Source of the DNA: Candidatus Woesearchaeota archaeon
GTDB lineage: Archaea > Nanobdellota > Nanobdellia > Woesearchaeales > ARS49
Length of the DNA stretch: 64,000 bases
Direction of reading: 5' to 3'
NCBI GenBank assembly: GCA_030750765.1
Contig: JASMHM010000003.1
Coordinates: 62,001 to 126,000 of the forward strand
How positions within the stretch are numbered: position 1 is the stretch's first letter; every line of letters starts with the position of its first letter. Positions 8,332 to 16,264 of this stretch are shown in pieces. The translations under genes and the position numbers were made by a program. Under the pieces are notes generated by a model. That model was not told where the DNA came from. It saw only the letters and a list, made by a program, of their open reading frames with translations, and did no database searches.

Positions 8332-9002
8332 GCTTTAGCCACCTCGGGTTTGGCCTCTGCCGGTGCTTCCTTTGGGGCTTCCTTAGGTGCCTCTTTGGGA
8401 GCTTCTTTCGGAGCTTCTTTCGGAGCTTCTTTGGGTGTTTCTGGAGTTGCAGCTTCCTCTGTTGATTCGGCAGGCGCATCCTTTGCTTTGCCCTGTCTTG
8501 CAGGGTGTTCTCCATCTGCGAGGACGCTCTTCTCCACAAACTGGAGTCCTTCTTCGTCTTCTCGGGTGAGCATGTAGGAAGGTCGAGATGCTACTCTATC
8601 TCCAATAACGATGTGCTTGTGGATAAGGAACTGTCTTGCTTGCTTCATGCTTTTTGCTAGACCTTTTCTTACGATTTGGGTCTGGAGTCTTCGCTCGAGC
8701 AAGTTAGTAATAGTGAGTGCGAGTACGTCGTCTAGTTCTGCTTTCTCTGTATCAGTAAGTGCTAGTCGGTACAACTTTTTCAAAAGTTGCTCTTTTTCTT
8801 TAAGTCCTTGATCTGATGTGGAGGCGATCAAGTTCTTTGCTTGTGTGGTAAATCCTCTTAACGTGTTGTGCATTCTCCACAATTCTTTCTTGTTGCGTAG
8901 TCCGTACTCTGCGGAGAGAACGGATTCTTCCTCAATGCGTGTCTTATCCCATGGGTGGGAGGGACGGTCTATCTTGGACTTCATTCGTCTTGGGTCGCCC
9001 AT
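8328..9002 (-). CDS. rps4: Ribosomal protein uS4 with KEAP-repeat tail
   Basis: Primary 16S rRNA-binding protein. It begins [20 protein letters not shown], the archaeal N-terminus, and holds the S4 RNA-binding domain ([19 protein letters not shown]) near residues 125-150. After about residue 175 it carries an unusual low-complexity tail of alternating acidic and basic residues with Pro and Ala, including six KEAP units. The tail brings it to 224 residues. Confidence 0.95.
   Translation of the reverse strand: MGDPRRMKSKIDRPSHPWDKTRIEEESVLSAEYGLRNKKELWRMHNTLRGFTTQAKNLIASTSDQGLKEKEQLLKKLYRLALTDTEKAELDDVLALTITNLLERRLQTQIVRKGLAKSMKQARQFLIHKHIVIGDRVASRPSYMLTREDEEGLQFVEKSVLADGEHPARQGKAKDAPAESTEEAATPETPKEAPKEAPKEAPKEAPKEAPKEAPAEAKPEVAKA
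8362..8433 (-). repeat. Six 12-bp tandem repeats coding KEAP in uS4
   Basis: Six imperfect 12-base units (consensus on the plus strand GGAGCTTCTTTS) lie end to end and keep frame, each coding Lys-Glu-Ala-Pro. The last units are nearly identical, which suggests recent slippage-type expansion. Confidence 0.9.
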
Positions 9003-9475
9003 TATGTCTTACCGCCCTTCTTCTTTCCGCCGGTACTAACGCCCAGCTTGATCTTGCCTTTGTTTCTTCGGAAGTTGCTTCTTGTTCTTTGTCCTCGTGT
9101 TGGTTGTCCGTGCATGTGTCGCACTCCCTTGTAGGACTTGATTTTCTTCATGGTTTTGATGTCGTTATCGTTTGCTATGATAAGTTCGGTACTTACATTG
9201 TGACCGTCCTCTCCGGTTTCAGGATCTCGTCTTCGATTGACCAACCACACAGGAATACCGTTCTTGAGTGGTTCTTTGATGCATTCAGTAATTTTCTTTA
9301 TTTTTTCGTCAGAAAGAGCACCTATCTGTTGTTTAGGATCTACGGCTGCTCTGTTACACACCGCATGTGCTAACATAGTATTCACGCCCTTGATTTTTCG
9401 TAGTGCGTAGAGGGTTTGTTTCTTGCCGTCTAGGTCGGCGTCCGCAATGCGCACCAGTAAGTTTAGTTCTGCCAT
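9002..9475 (-). CDS. rps13: Ribosomal protein uS13
   Basis: Small-subunit head protein contacting the large subunit, first gene of this operon. The start at 9475 (MAELNLLVRIADADLDGKK) matches archaeal uS13; the longer frame adds an unconserved lead. The motifs VNTMLAHAVCNRAAVDP and YKGVRHMHGQPTRGQRTRSN are diagnostic. The TATA box at 9553-9561 is about 80 bases upstream, so unlike most first genes here it has a leader of roughly 55 nt. Confidence 0.96.
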   Translation of the reverse strand: MAELNLLVRIADADLDGKKQTLYALRKIKGVNTMLAHAVCNRAAVDPKQQIGALSDEKIKKITECIKEPLKNGIPVWLVNRRRDPETGEDGHNVSTELIIANDNDIKTMKKIKSYKGVRHMHGQPTRGQRTRSNFRRNKGKIKLGVSTGGKKKGGKT

Positions 9476-9552
9476 GGTTGTATGTGCCCAGAAGGTGTCT
9501 ACCCTCACTCGCCTATATTGACTCGGGCTGTAGTCTAAAAAAACAGTGGTCG

Positions 9553-9561
9553 CTTTATAAA
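9553..9561 (-). promoter_or_regulatory. TATA box of the uS13-RpoN operon
   Basis: TTTATAAAG on the minus strand predicts transcription from about position 9531, leaving a leader of about 55 nt before uS13. Confidence 0.6.
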
Positions 9562-9610
9562 TGTTACTGTAGCGATTCGTTATGAAATATTAATTGCGCC
9601 AATAGGCGCG

Positions 9611-9618
9611 AAAAAAAA
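9611..9618 (-). terminator. T8 tract after the small acidic gene
   Basis: On the minus strand a run of five T (about 9626-9630) and one of eight T follow the stop of the 29-residue gene. Archaeal polymerase terminates at such T tracts. A short GCGCC-TATT-GGCGC hairpin lies just beyond. Confidence 0.5.
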
Positions 9619-9666
9619 GTTTGCGAAAAATTAAGGCAATCTTTTGAAAACTGGTTGATCGCCTAT

Positions 9667-9756
9667 TTATTCGCTAGGTGCGTCGCCGCCTTCTGGGGCT
9701 TTGTCGCCGTCGCCGCCGCCCTCAGGGGCGCCGCCTTCTGCGTCGTCGTATTTCAT
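9667..9756 (-). CDS. Small Gly/Asp/Glu-rich acidic protein, 29 aa
   Basis: An ATG at 9756 opens a 29-codon frame ending in TAA. The peptide begins MKYDDAEGG and holds two copies of APEGG (residues 10-14 and 20-24); 9 of 29 residues are acidic and 8 are Gly. A TATA box CTTTATAAA at 9779-9787 is centred 27 bases before the ATG, the leaderless geometry used by known genes here, and T tracts follow. The function is unknown. It could instead be a small RNA, because the reading frame is short and GC-rich. Confidence 0.5.
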   Translation of the reverse strand: MKYDDAEGGAPEGGGDGDKAPEGGDAPSE

Positions 9757-9778
9757 AATTTGCGAAACCAGTCTTTGG

Positions 9779-9787
9779 TTTATAAAG
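9779..9787 (-). promoter_or_regulatory. TATA box of the small acidic gene
   Basis: CTTTATAAA on the minus strand, lying between the stop of the membrane protein gene (9808) and the 29-codon frame. It gives that frame its own promoter. Confidence 0.55.
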
Positions 9788-9807
9788 TTATCGTATGTGC
9801 ATCGCTA

Positions 9808-10329
9808 CTATGCAGGTATTGCTTGTTTGGTCAGCGTTCGCGTGAACAGTTTATGACCAAAATAAGGCAGGCAGAACATCCAAACGTACATGGCGCTGAT
9901 CAAGAAAGGGTTGTGTGGCGGCTGTCCCATGCTTATGGCTAACAAATTGGACAGTCTTGTGATGATGTAGATGTTCATCAAGGCAAGAAAGGGTACGAAG
10001 AGGGAGGCATAGATGGCTCGTTCTTGCTGGATCTTCTCGATGCTGTTCAACAAGTAACCCAGCATGCCTCCAAAGCTTACACCTAGTAGAGAAATGAAGG
10101 CAAACAACCATGTTCCTTCCATGATTAACAAGAAAGGAACGATCGCAACACCCACCACCATGCTTATCACGATGGTGAAGAGCAATCCTCCCCAGTAGAT
10201 GACCTTGTCAAAACGCTTTGCCCACTTGCTTTTGAGTGCTTCCCCTCTCTTGAGTCCTTGCAGGGCACCAGCTATGTCTTCTTCATCCCATCCCTTGCGT
10301 ATGAGGGTAGCCTCTAATTCAGTGGTCAC
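9808..10329 (-). CDS. Membrane protein with N-terminal UBA-like helix bundle
   Basis: 173 residues. The first 30 or so (LEATLIRKGWDEEDIAGAL) look like a short UBA- or SHOCT-like helical element; about four transmembrane segments follow between residues 45 and 150. No enzyme motif seen. It is the last gene of the Sec61-beta/NAC operon and overlaps the previous gene by 4 bases, so a role near the translocon or nascent chains is an inference from context. Confidence 0.65.
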   Translation of the reverse strand: MTTELEATLIRKGWDEEDIAGALQGLKRGEALKSKWAKRFDKVIYWGGLLFTIVISMVVGVAIVPFLLIMEGTWLFAFISLLGVSFGGMLGYLLNSIEKIQQERAIYASLFVPFLALMNIYIITRLSNLLAISMGQPPHNPFLISAMYVWMFCLPYFGHKLFTRTLTKQAIPA

Positions 10330-10769
10330 TCTAGAGTTCGGGTGACTAACCCTATAAATTCTTTTGTCTTCTCGTAATAGTCCTGAACGATATCTATGGT
10401 GATATGGAGACGTTCTCCGTCAACATCTGCAGTCATGCATACATGACGTCTAAACTCTAAGTCTCTTTCGAACTCTGCCTTGTCTATCTTTCTTAGTAAT
10501 AAGTAGAAATCTACGAAGTCTGAGAATTCTGGGTGGAGTTGGCGTACGGTCTCTACGCGCATTTTGTGTAAGGTGGGTACTTCGTCTATGCGTTTGGCGA
10601 TCTTGGCTTCCTGTAGTAAGACTTCAAAGCCTGCATCGATGGCTGCTTTAAGCCTTGTTATGATACTCTTGATGACATCTACCGTTCGGGTGTACTTCAA
10701 ACTAACAAACATGAGATGATCTGCTCTTTTCAGCTCGTCTTGAGCGGTTTCTAAGAATTCATGCTCCAT
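10326..10769 (-). CDS. Predicted helical protein of unknown function
   Basis: 147 residues, nearly all helix-forming (TAQDELKRADHLMFVSLKYTR, then several amphipathic helices), compatible with a four-helix HEPN-like bundle, though no RxxxxH catalytic motif is evident. It overlaps the NAC gene by 11 bases and the next gene by 4, so it is co-translated with Sec61-beta and NAC. Confidence 0.6.
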   Translation of the reverse strand: MEHEFLETAQDELKRADHLMFVSLKYTRTVDVIKSIITRLKAAIDAGFEVLLQEAKIAKRIDEVPTLHKMRVETVRQLHPEFSDFVDFYLLLRKIDKAEFERDLEFRRHVCMTADVDGERLHITIDIVQDYYEKTKEFIGLVTRTLE

Positions 10770-11088
10770 TCAGTTCTAAGATGGCTGCTGCCAGGTCTCC
10801 CTCACTCTTTTCTAAAGCCGCTTTTGCCTTGTCCGGGTCCACATTTGCTTGTTCGCTGACTGTTTGTACGTCTTCATCTGTGAATGCAGGACCGGTTTCT
10901 TTGGGTTGTTCTACTGGTTCTCCTACCACTTGGAAGGAATCTTGGCCACCCATGCTCACTCTGGCTACTGAAGGGTTCTCAAACACAAGATTACTGTCTG
11001 GTGTTTCTATAATCACGCGTATGGCTTCTATGTCTTGCTGTTGGATGCCAAACTTCTTCATAGCCTTCTGTAGTTGTGCTGGATTCAT
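10759..11088 (-). CDS. nac: Nascent polypeptide-associated complex protein
   Basis: Archaeal NAC binds emerging chains at the ribosome as a homodimer. The start at 11088 (MNPAQLQKAMKKFGIQQQDI) matches the family and overlaps the Sec61-beta stop as ATGA. The NAC domain occupies about residues 10-60 (VIIETPDSNLVFENPSVARV) and a C-terminal UBA domain about 70-109 (VSEQANVDPDKAKAALEKSE). 109 residues is normal for archaea. Confidence 0.95.
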   Translation of the reverse strand: MNPAQLQKAMKKFGIQQQDIEAIRVIIETPDSNLVFENPSVARVSMGGQDSFQVVGEPVEQPKETGPAFTDEDVQTVSEQANVDPDKAKAALEKSEGDLAAAILELNGA

Positions 11089-11255
11089 GCGGTAGGGATG
11101 GCGGCAAACATGTGAAGCAACACTGCTGCGATGATGACTACCACGCACAGGATGATAACAACCCCGGGGCTGATCTCTATCTTGCTACGAACGTCATCAA
11201 AATATCGCGTTAATCCTGCAGTACTGGCAGGCATGCTCACTTTGTCTTGCGCCAT
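11085..11255 (-). CDS. secG: Preprotein translocase Sec61-beta subunit
   Basis: A 56-residue gene. It reads MAQDKVSMPASTAGLTRYFD and then one hydrophobic helix (about residues 31-50) ending LLHMF, which is the archaeal Sec61-beta pattern: conserved MPxSxAGLxRYF followed by a single tail-anchor segment. The TATA box at 11277-11284 is 25 bases before the ATG. It leads an operon with NAC and two unknown genes. Confidence 0.93.
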   Translation of the reverse strand: MAQDKVSMPASTAGLTRYFDDVRSKIEISPGVVIILCVVVIIAAVLLHMFAAIPTA

Positions 11256-11276
11256 GAAATTACTATTGCTAGGAAC

Positions 11277-11284
11277 TTTATAAA
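11277..11284 (-). promoter_or_regulatory. TATA box of the Sec61-beta/NAC operon
   Basis: TTTATAAA centred 25 bases before the Sec61-beta ATG, giving a leaderless mRNA. Confidence 0.65.
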
Positions 11285-11300
11285 GGTACTGTGGAAAGCG

Positions 11301-11310
11301 TTATATATTA
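11301..11310 (+). promoter_or_regulatory. TATA box of the plus-strand hypothetical gene
   Basis: TTATATATTA is centred about 24 bases before an ATG at 11329. That ATG opens only 20 codons (MAKVYALACDGQEIP...) before a TAG, while the long frame starts at 11352 in another frame. Confidence 0.5.
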
Positions 11311-11351
11311 CACGAGAATAGCACGCTCATGGCTAAAGTGTATGCACTCGC

Positions 11352-11873
11352 ATGCGATGGACAGGAAATCCCGGCCACGGATGTGGAGTAGGACTGGGTG
11401 CTGTTGTGTTGGGCGTAAGTGCTCTTTCTCGAGCTGAGGCAAAACAAGGCCCTGCTACGTATGAGCGAGTTACTAAGATTTTGGACGCGATTGAAGCGAG
11501 CCCTTCTCCTGAGACGTTTGCAAAATATGATGCCGCCCCTATGTCGGCCCCTATGATAAGCTCGCCTCAAGGGTACACGCAAAGATTTGTCTCTACGAAA
11601 AACAACTTGGAGTTTGTGTGCAAGCAAGCGCAAGGAACTCCTGGCGAATTTACACAAGCTGCGGTGACTTCCACAAGACAGCGGGTGAACGAACACCCCT
11701 ATCGTAATGGACCTGACGGGCAAGGACTATGTATGCTAACAGGTTTGACCATACTTGCGGTAACGATATGGCATTACTGGCGTGGACAGCCAAGTCCTTC
11801 AGTAGCTCGTGGGTCGCCTACTCTCATGCAGCCACAGAGTCCAATCACTCCTCGTAACGAATTAGACCTCTAG
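11352..11873 (+). CDS. Hypothetical protein, 173 aa, possible N-terminal frame disruption
   Basis: No family recognised. A weak hydrophobic stretch near residues 12-24 (GVGLGAVVLGVSAL) and a strong one near residues 129-142 (LTGLTILAVTIWHY) suggest one or two membrane segments. The promoter geometry points to ATG 11329, whose frame stops at 11391, whereas the long frame begins at 11352. Either the short frame is a leader peptide or the N-terminus is split by a one-base change. The end is followed by a convergent gene. Confidence 0.5.
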   Translation: MRWTGNPGHGCGVGLGAVVLGVSALSRAEAKQGPATYERVTKILDAIEASPSPETFAKYDAAPMSAPMISSPQGYTQRFVSTKNNLEFVCKQAQGTPGEFTQAAVTSTRQRVNEHPYRNGPDGQGLCMLTGLTILAVTIWHYWRGQPSPSVARGSPTLMQPQSPITPRNELDL

Positions 11874-11886
11874 ATAAAGTAAGGGA

Positions 11887-12291
11887 TTACGTGAAAAAGT
11901 CGTATGCTCTCTCTGCAACGTGAGCGAGTCCATACATTCCCCAGTATCCGGCAAGTGATTCTAGCGCCCCTCTTGCAAACCCTTTCGCGCCACCTAACAC
12001 CGCCCCTCCTGTGCCGCCCATGGCTCCTCCAGTAATAATTCCTTTTCCGATGTCTGCAGGACGATCACTGACTACTGCGCCGGTAACCGCACCACTCATG
12101 CCTCCAAAAAACGTGCCTTTAGCTCCTCCCACGCCTGCACCCACCAGGGTACGTACTCCTGTAGGACCGTAGAACAGCATGTTTTCTAGCGCGGGATTTA
12201 CTGGAAAAGCGAGTGAGTCACACGCTCCGTGGTATCCTGAGGCAACAATCACACATACCGAAAGTTTGGTGTTAGCGGATAATAGACCCAT
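11887..12291 (-). CDS. Glycine-zipper membrane protein
   Basis: 134 residues with many GxxxG spacings between about 50 and 115 (VGAGVGGAKGTFFGGMSGAV, GGAMGGTGGAVLGGAKG), typical of glycine-zipper proteins that pack closely in membranes. No catalytic motif seen. A TATA-like TTTTTTATATC at about 12310-12320 lies about 25 bases upstream and overlaps the T tract that follows the RNase P RNA. Confidence 0.6.
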   Translation of the reverse strand: MGLLSANTKLSVCVIVASGYHGACDSLAFPVNPALENMLFYGPTGVRTLVGAGVGGAKGTFFGGMSGAVTGAVVSDRPADIGKGIITGGAMGGTGGAVLGGAKGFARGALESLAGYWGMYGLAHVAERAYDFFT

Positions 12292-12323
12292 ACACCTAAG
12301 AAACCACTCAGATATAAAAAAGT

Positions 12324-12636
12324 ACTGGGAGGGAATAAGCTACCTTCTGTCAGCGTTTCCAGCGACGTTGCTTCGCCGTGACTTTCGTACTCGCTGCCGT
12401 GGTATTCGACTTAGCGTCCCGAAGACTTGCACCGGCCAGGTTGCCCGTTTCAACGCGCGGTTGGGAACGTCCGAGGAATCTTCCTTGTTGCCAAGGACAC
12501 TGCCTCATCTTCCTGCCCCAACAGCCGTGCCGTTTCTGTTGCAGAGCCGTCCATTACTGAACCCTGTAGGTGGCCTTTCGCGGTGGGTAGACTTTCCTCA
12601 GTGAGTTGCCTCACCGTGAACCACGTACCCTCCCAG
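12324..12636 (-). ncRNA. rnpB: RNase P RNA
   Basis: Catalytic RNA that trims 5' leaders from pre-tRNA. The ends pair as helix P1: CTGGGAGGG at the 5' end (12628-12636) with CCCTCCCAG at the 3' end (12324-12332). The universal blocks are present in order: GAGGAAAGTC (12591-12600, CR-I), TGAAACGGGCAACC and CCGGTGCAAG (about 12426-12452, the P10/P11 region), and GACAGAAGGTAGCTTA (about 12335-12350, CR-V). CR-I and CR-V would form the P4 pseudoknot. Length about 313 nt. Open frames on the other strand here are chance. Confidence 0.95.
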
Positions 12637-12656
12637 TAAGGAAGATAAGGCGTAGA

Positions 12657-12668
12657 GAGTATTTAAAG
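12657..12668 (-). promoter_or_regulatory. TATA box of the RNase P RNA gene
   Basis: CTTTAAATACT on the minus strand, centred about 26 bases before the predicted RNA 5' end. It overlaps the stop codon of the upstream gene. Confidence 0.65.
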
Positions 12669-12953
12669 GGTTGCTTGGAATGCTTCTTGCAGTTCGCAGA
12701 GTTCGTCAAGATCGAGAGTATAGTTACATGCAAAGGCAGCTAACTGGACAGGAGTGAGCGTTGCAAAATCATTCTTATCGCCAGATACGGTTGAAGAAGG
12801 AAACCAAACACACCGCACGGTTTCCCCCACTCTAACATGCATGCACAAATTTTCCGGGTTTAATCCTGCCCAGAGTATGCTTGCACGAGCGTGCTGGGCT
12901 TCCAGAACCGACGGCATACTATACGGTACCTTCTGCAAAAACTTGTAAGTCAT
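12663..12953 (-). CDS. Hypothetical protein, 96 aa
   Basis: No family recognised. A soluble protein with four cysteines and a C-terminal helical part (LDLDELCELQEAFQ). A TATA-like CTTTAAATG at about 12976-12984 sits about 27 bases before the ATG, supporting a leaderless start. Its 3' end overlaps the rnpB promoter. Confidence 0.55.
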   Translation of the reverse strand: MTYKFLQKVPYSMPSVLEAQHARASILWAGLNPENLCMHVRVGETVRCVWFPSSTVSGDKNDFATLTPVQLAAFACNYTLDLDELCELQEAFQATL

Positions 12954-13079
12954 CCCCTATAAAGAAACAAGCAACATTTAAAGATGTGGGACTAGGAATG
13001 GGAATGAACAGCGACCACAAAAAGCTAAGAATGAGAATGAGTGGGAAAGGTATTAAAGTGGAGGGATTGTGGTGTGTGT

Positions 13080-13694
13080 ATGTCGGTGTCAGAGTTTGGT
13101 AGGGCAGAGATGCTTCAGCTCGCATTGATAGGGATGGCAGGAGCGTATTTTGTAAAGTTTGGTAATCGCCTCCCACGCACATTTGGCGTGGACATGGATG
13201 GAAGGATGTATGGAATACAGTTTTCTCCTCATTCTGGAGAAGGCTTTATGGAATTGGACGACAAGGGCCTGGTACGAACCACGATCGTGAGTGGGAAACA
13301 AAGGTATCGCACAGGTTGTGACTATGTGGCAGGTATTGCAGAGCGAGATCTTGAAGAAATGGTGCGCGTCATCCGGTCCCAGGAAGATGGAAAGTTCAGC
13401 ATGATTTGCATGGAAACAGAACTTAGACTGCACCGTATTTTTGAGAAGATCGAGGAGAAGTGCGGTGAAGAGTATGAGTGTATAGTGGTTGAACCGGAGA
13501 TGTTTGCACTATTTTCTAGCAAAAAACACGACAGGATAGCAGACCATGTTATTACCTATGGGGTGGCAGGTGGAGAAGAAGGACGCCCCCTTATCCAAGA
13601 AAACACCAAGAGATTCCTTCTACTTAGGGATCACCGGGTGCAACTTACCTATACCCAGAATGAAGCCACCATTGAAAAAATTTATTCAGGATGA
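13080..13694 (+). CDS. Hypothetical protein, 204 aa
   Basis: No family recognised; an alpha/beta soluble protein. The start at 13080 ([16 protein letters not shown]) is chosen because GGTATTAAAG is centred about 27 bases before it; an in-frame ATG at 13041 lies before that promoter. The last 13 bases overlap the 3' end of gyrA on the other strand. Confidence 0.55.
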   Translation: MSVSEFGRAEMLQLALIGMAGAYFVKFGNRLPRTFGVDMDGRMYGIQFSPHSGEGFMELDDKGLVRTTIVSGKQRYRTGCDYVAGIAERDLEEMVRVIRSQEDGKFSMICMETELRLHRIFEKIEEKCGEEYECIVVEPEMFALFSSKKHDRIADHVITYGVAGGEEGRPLIQENTKRFLLLRDHRVQLTYTQNEATIEKIYSG

Positions 13695-16204
13695 TCGCGT
13701 TCTGAGGGTCCGGGAACGTCTGGGTCTGAAGGCGGGTTATCAGGCTCAGGAGGAATCTCAGGGACGGCTTCTTCTGGCACTTGGTGGTCAGGTTGTTCTT
13801 CCTTGCCGTTTCTTAACACCGTGGCGCTTACTAGCTTATCACCGTCTGCAACACGCATCACTCTGACGCCTTGGGTTGCTCTGCCAATAACGCTGATGTT
13901 TTGTAGTTTTGTTCGGATCACTTGACCGCTTTGACTCATGAGGATTAGTTCTTCATCGCCTTCTACGGTTTTTGCAGCGATAACCTTGCCTGTTTTTGGT
14001 GTTACCTTGAGGTTTGTGACACCGCTGCTGCCTCGTTTGGTGAATCGGTACTCGCCAACGTCGGTTCTTTTTCCGTATCCTTGCTCGCTTATTGTTAAGA
14101 GTTGTTTGTGGGCCTCTCTTGCTGCTCCCACCACAATATCTCCATCTCGTAGGTTGATGCCGATAACACCTTTGCTGCTTCTGCCAGTAGAACGTACGTC
14201 TTCTTCTTTGAAGCGTGCGGTAAAGCCATTAGCAGTGGAGACAAGCATGGCTTGGCTGCCATCTGTGGTGATTGCGCTGATTAATTCATCCACTTCATCT
14301 AACGTGATAGCAATAATGCCTCCTTTTCTTGGGTTGGCAAAGTCTTTGAGGGGTGTTTTCTTGACGGTGCCTTTTCTTGTCGTCATGAACACGTTGAATG
14401 GCTTGGTGAAGTCTTTTACAGATACAAAGGCAGTCACTCTTGCCTCTCGTAACTCTAGCAAATTGGCTAGGGCTACTCCTTTTGCGTATCTTCCTGCTTC
14501 TGGAATGTTGTGCACCTTCAACCAGTGCACTTTTCCTTTGTCTGTGAAAAAGAGTAGGTTATCGAGGGTGTTGGCAGTGAAGATGTGTTCTAGGAAGTCT
14601 CCTTCGCGTGCTTCTGCACCAATAACACCTTTTCCGCCTCTTCCTTGTGCTTTGTAGGTGTCCAGGGTGAGTCTTTTTGCGTAGCCCGCATTGCTTAACG
14701 TGACCACAACTTCTTCTGGTTTGATCAATTCTTCTGCATCAATGTGGAAGCTGCCTTCTACAAGCTCTGTTCTTCGCTCGTCTCCGAAATTTTCCTTGAT
14801 TTTGGTAAGCTCGTCTTTGATTATCGCGACTATTTTGTCTCTGTTTGCTAGAATATCTTTGAGTTTGGCGATGAGTTCGACCAATTCTGCGTGTTCTGTG
14901 CGGATACTCTCTTGTTCTAAAGAAACTAACCTTCCAATACGCAATTCTAGTATGGCTCTTGCTTGTTTGTCGGTTAATTCGTACGTTTTGATGAGTCCTG
15001 CTCGAGCCTCTTCTTGGTTTTTGCTAGCACGGATGAGGTCGACAACTGCATCGATGTTCTCCAAGGCGATAATGAGTCCTTCTAGGATGTGTGCTTTTTC
15101 TTCTGCTTGCATGAGGTCGAACATGGTTCGTTTTTTGACGACCTCTTCTCGGTGTTTGAGGAATTCGTGCAATAATCCTTTCAGGCTCAACACCTTAGGG
15201 GCGTTGTCTACTAGTGCAAGCATGATGATGGAGAATGTTTCTTGTAGTCTGGAGTGGGCAAAGAGCTGGTTCTTCACGACTTCTGGGTTTGCGCCTTGTT
15301 TGAGCTCCATGACGATGCGCATGCCTTCTCTTCCTGACTCGTCTCGTAGGTCTCCAATACCTGGAATCTTTTTGGATCGGACTAAGTCGGCTATCTGCTC
15401 AATCAACATGCTCTTGTTGACCATGTAGGGGATTTCTGTAACGATTAATTTTGCTTTCTTACCCTCTTCTACTTCCATGCGAGATCGTACAACGATCCTT
15501 CCTCTTCCAGATGCGTACGCGTTCGCCAAGTTATTGTCTTGGTGGACTATTCCGCCAGTAGGGAAGTCAGGTCCTTTGACGTTTTCCATGAGATCTTGTA
15601 CTGTGAGTTCTGGATTTTCTACCAGGCGTATGGCTGCTGAACAAACTTCTGCCATGTTGTGTGGGGGAATGTTGGTGGCCATGCCTACCGCGATGCCCGT
15701 GCTTCCGTTTACTAGCAAATTGGGTGCTTTGCTTGGTAAAACATCAGGTTCTTCTAGTGAGCCATCAAAGTTGGGGCTGAAGCTGACTGTTTGCTTGTCC
15801 AAATCTTGTAATAGTTCTTCTGCGAGCTTGCGCAATCTTGTTTCGGTGTATCGCATGGCTGCTGCGCGATCCCCATCTATGCTGCCAAAGTTTCCTTGGC
15901 CGTTGATTAAGGGATAACGTAAGGAAAAGTCTTGTGCCATGCGCACTAACGCGTCATAGACTGCTTGATCACCATGTGGGTGGAGTTTTCCTAGTACTTC
16001 TCCTACCACTCTTGCGCTTTTCTTGAAGGGCTTGCTGGCGAGCATGCCCATGTCTCTCATGGCGTAGAGTATTCTTCGATGTACCGGCTTTAGTCCGTCT
16101 CTGGCGTCGGGTAGTGCTCTGCCTACGATGACAGAAAGAGAATAGTCTAGGTAGTACTGTTTCATCTCCTCTTCGATGAGTCTCGGGATTACTTTTTCAG
16201 CCAT
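13682..16204 (-). CDS. gyrA: DNA gyrase subunit A
   Basis: Breakage-reunion subunit of the type IIA topoisomerase that introduces negative supercoils. 840 residues. Catalytic tyrosine is Tyr119 in [11 protein letters not shown]. The quinolone-pocket helix reads [15 protein letters not shown] at 75-89, with Gln80 where E. coli has Ser83 and Asp84 equivalent to Asp87. The GyrA box QGRGGKG at 520-526 marks gyrase rather than topoisomerase IV. The C-terminal beta-pinwheel is complete and ends in a Pro/acid-rich tail. Archaeal gyrases are regarded as bacterial acquisitions. No gyrB is in the window, so the pair is not adjacent here. Confidence 0.96.
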   Translation of the reverse strand: MAEKVIPRLIEEEMKQYYLDYSLSVIVGRALPDARDGLKPVHRRILYAMRDMGMLASKPFKKSARVVGEVLGKLHPHGDQAVYDALVRMAQDFSLRYPLINGQGNFGSIDGDRAAAMRYTETRLRKLAEELLQDLDKQTVSFSPNFDGSLEEPDVLPSKAPNLLVNGSTGIAVGMATNIPPHNMAEVCSAAIRLVENPELTVQDLMENVKGPDFPTGGIVHQDNNLANAYASGRGRIVVRSRMEVEEGKKAKLIVTEIPYMVNKSMLIEQIADLVRSKKIPGIGDLRDESGREGMRIVMELKQGANPEVVKNQLFAHSRLQETFSIIMLALVDNAPKVLSLKGLLHEFLKHREEVVKKRTMFDLMQAEEKAHILEGLIIALENIDAVVDLIRASKNQEEARAGLIKTYELTDKQARAILELRIGRLVSLEQESIRTEHAELVELIAKLKDILANRDKIVAIIKDELTKIKENFGDERRTELVEGSFHIDAEELIKPEEVVVTLSNAGYAKRLTLDTYKAQGRGGKGVIGAEAREGDFLEHIFTANTLDNLLFFTDKGKVHWLKVHNIPEAGRYAKGVALANLLELREARVTAFVSVKDFTKPFNVFMTTRKGTVKKTPLKDFANPRKGGIIAITLDEVDELISAITTDGSQAMLVSTANGFTARFKEEDVRSTGRSSKGVIGINLRDGDIVVGAAREAHKQLLTISEQGYGKRTDVGEYRFTKRGSSGVTNLKVTPKTGKVIAAKTVEGDEELILMSQSGQVIRTKLQNISVIGRATQGVRVMRVADGDKLVSATVLRNGKEEQPDHQVPEEAVPEIPPEPDNPPSDPDVPGPSERDHPE

Positions 16205-16264
16205 GATAGCGTCGCTTCTCGACGAGAAAACTAAGATAAAATGAGTTTATAAAACTGGCGGTGT

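Noticed and set aside
9596..9609. GCGCC/GGCGC hairpin as a bacterial-type terminator
   Set aside because: On the minus strand the T tract comes before the hairpin, and on the plus strand an A tract follows it, so neither orientation gives hairpin-then-T.
9655..9942. 95-codon plus-strand frame
   Set aside because: It is antisense to the small acidic frame and to the membrane protein gene; repeated Ala/Val/Cys composition reflects the GGC-rich opposite strand.
12179..12604. 141-codon plus-strand open frame and shorter ones at 12378-12639
   Set aside because: They lie across the RNase P RNA, which explains the conservation-like features; the products are Arg/Pro/Ser-rich with no family likeness.
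13682..13694. 3' overlap of gyrA and the plus-strand unknown as a sign of misannotation
   Set aside because: Short convergent overlaps are common in this compact window and both frames are otherwise well formed.
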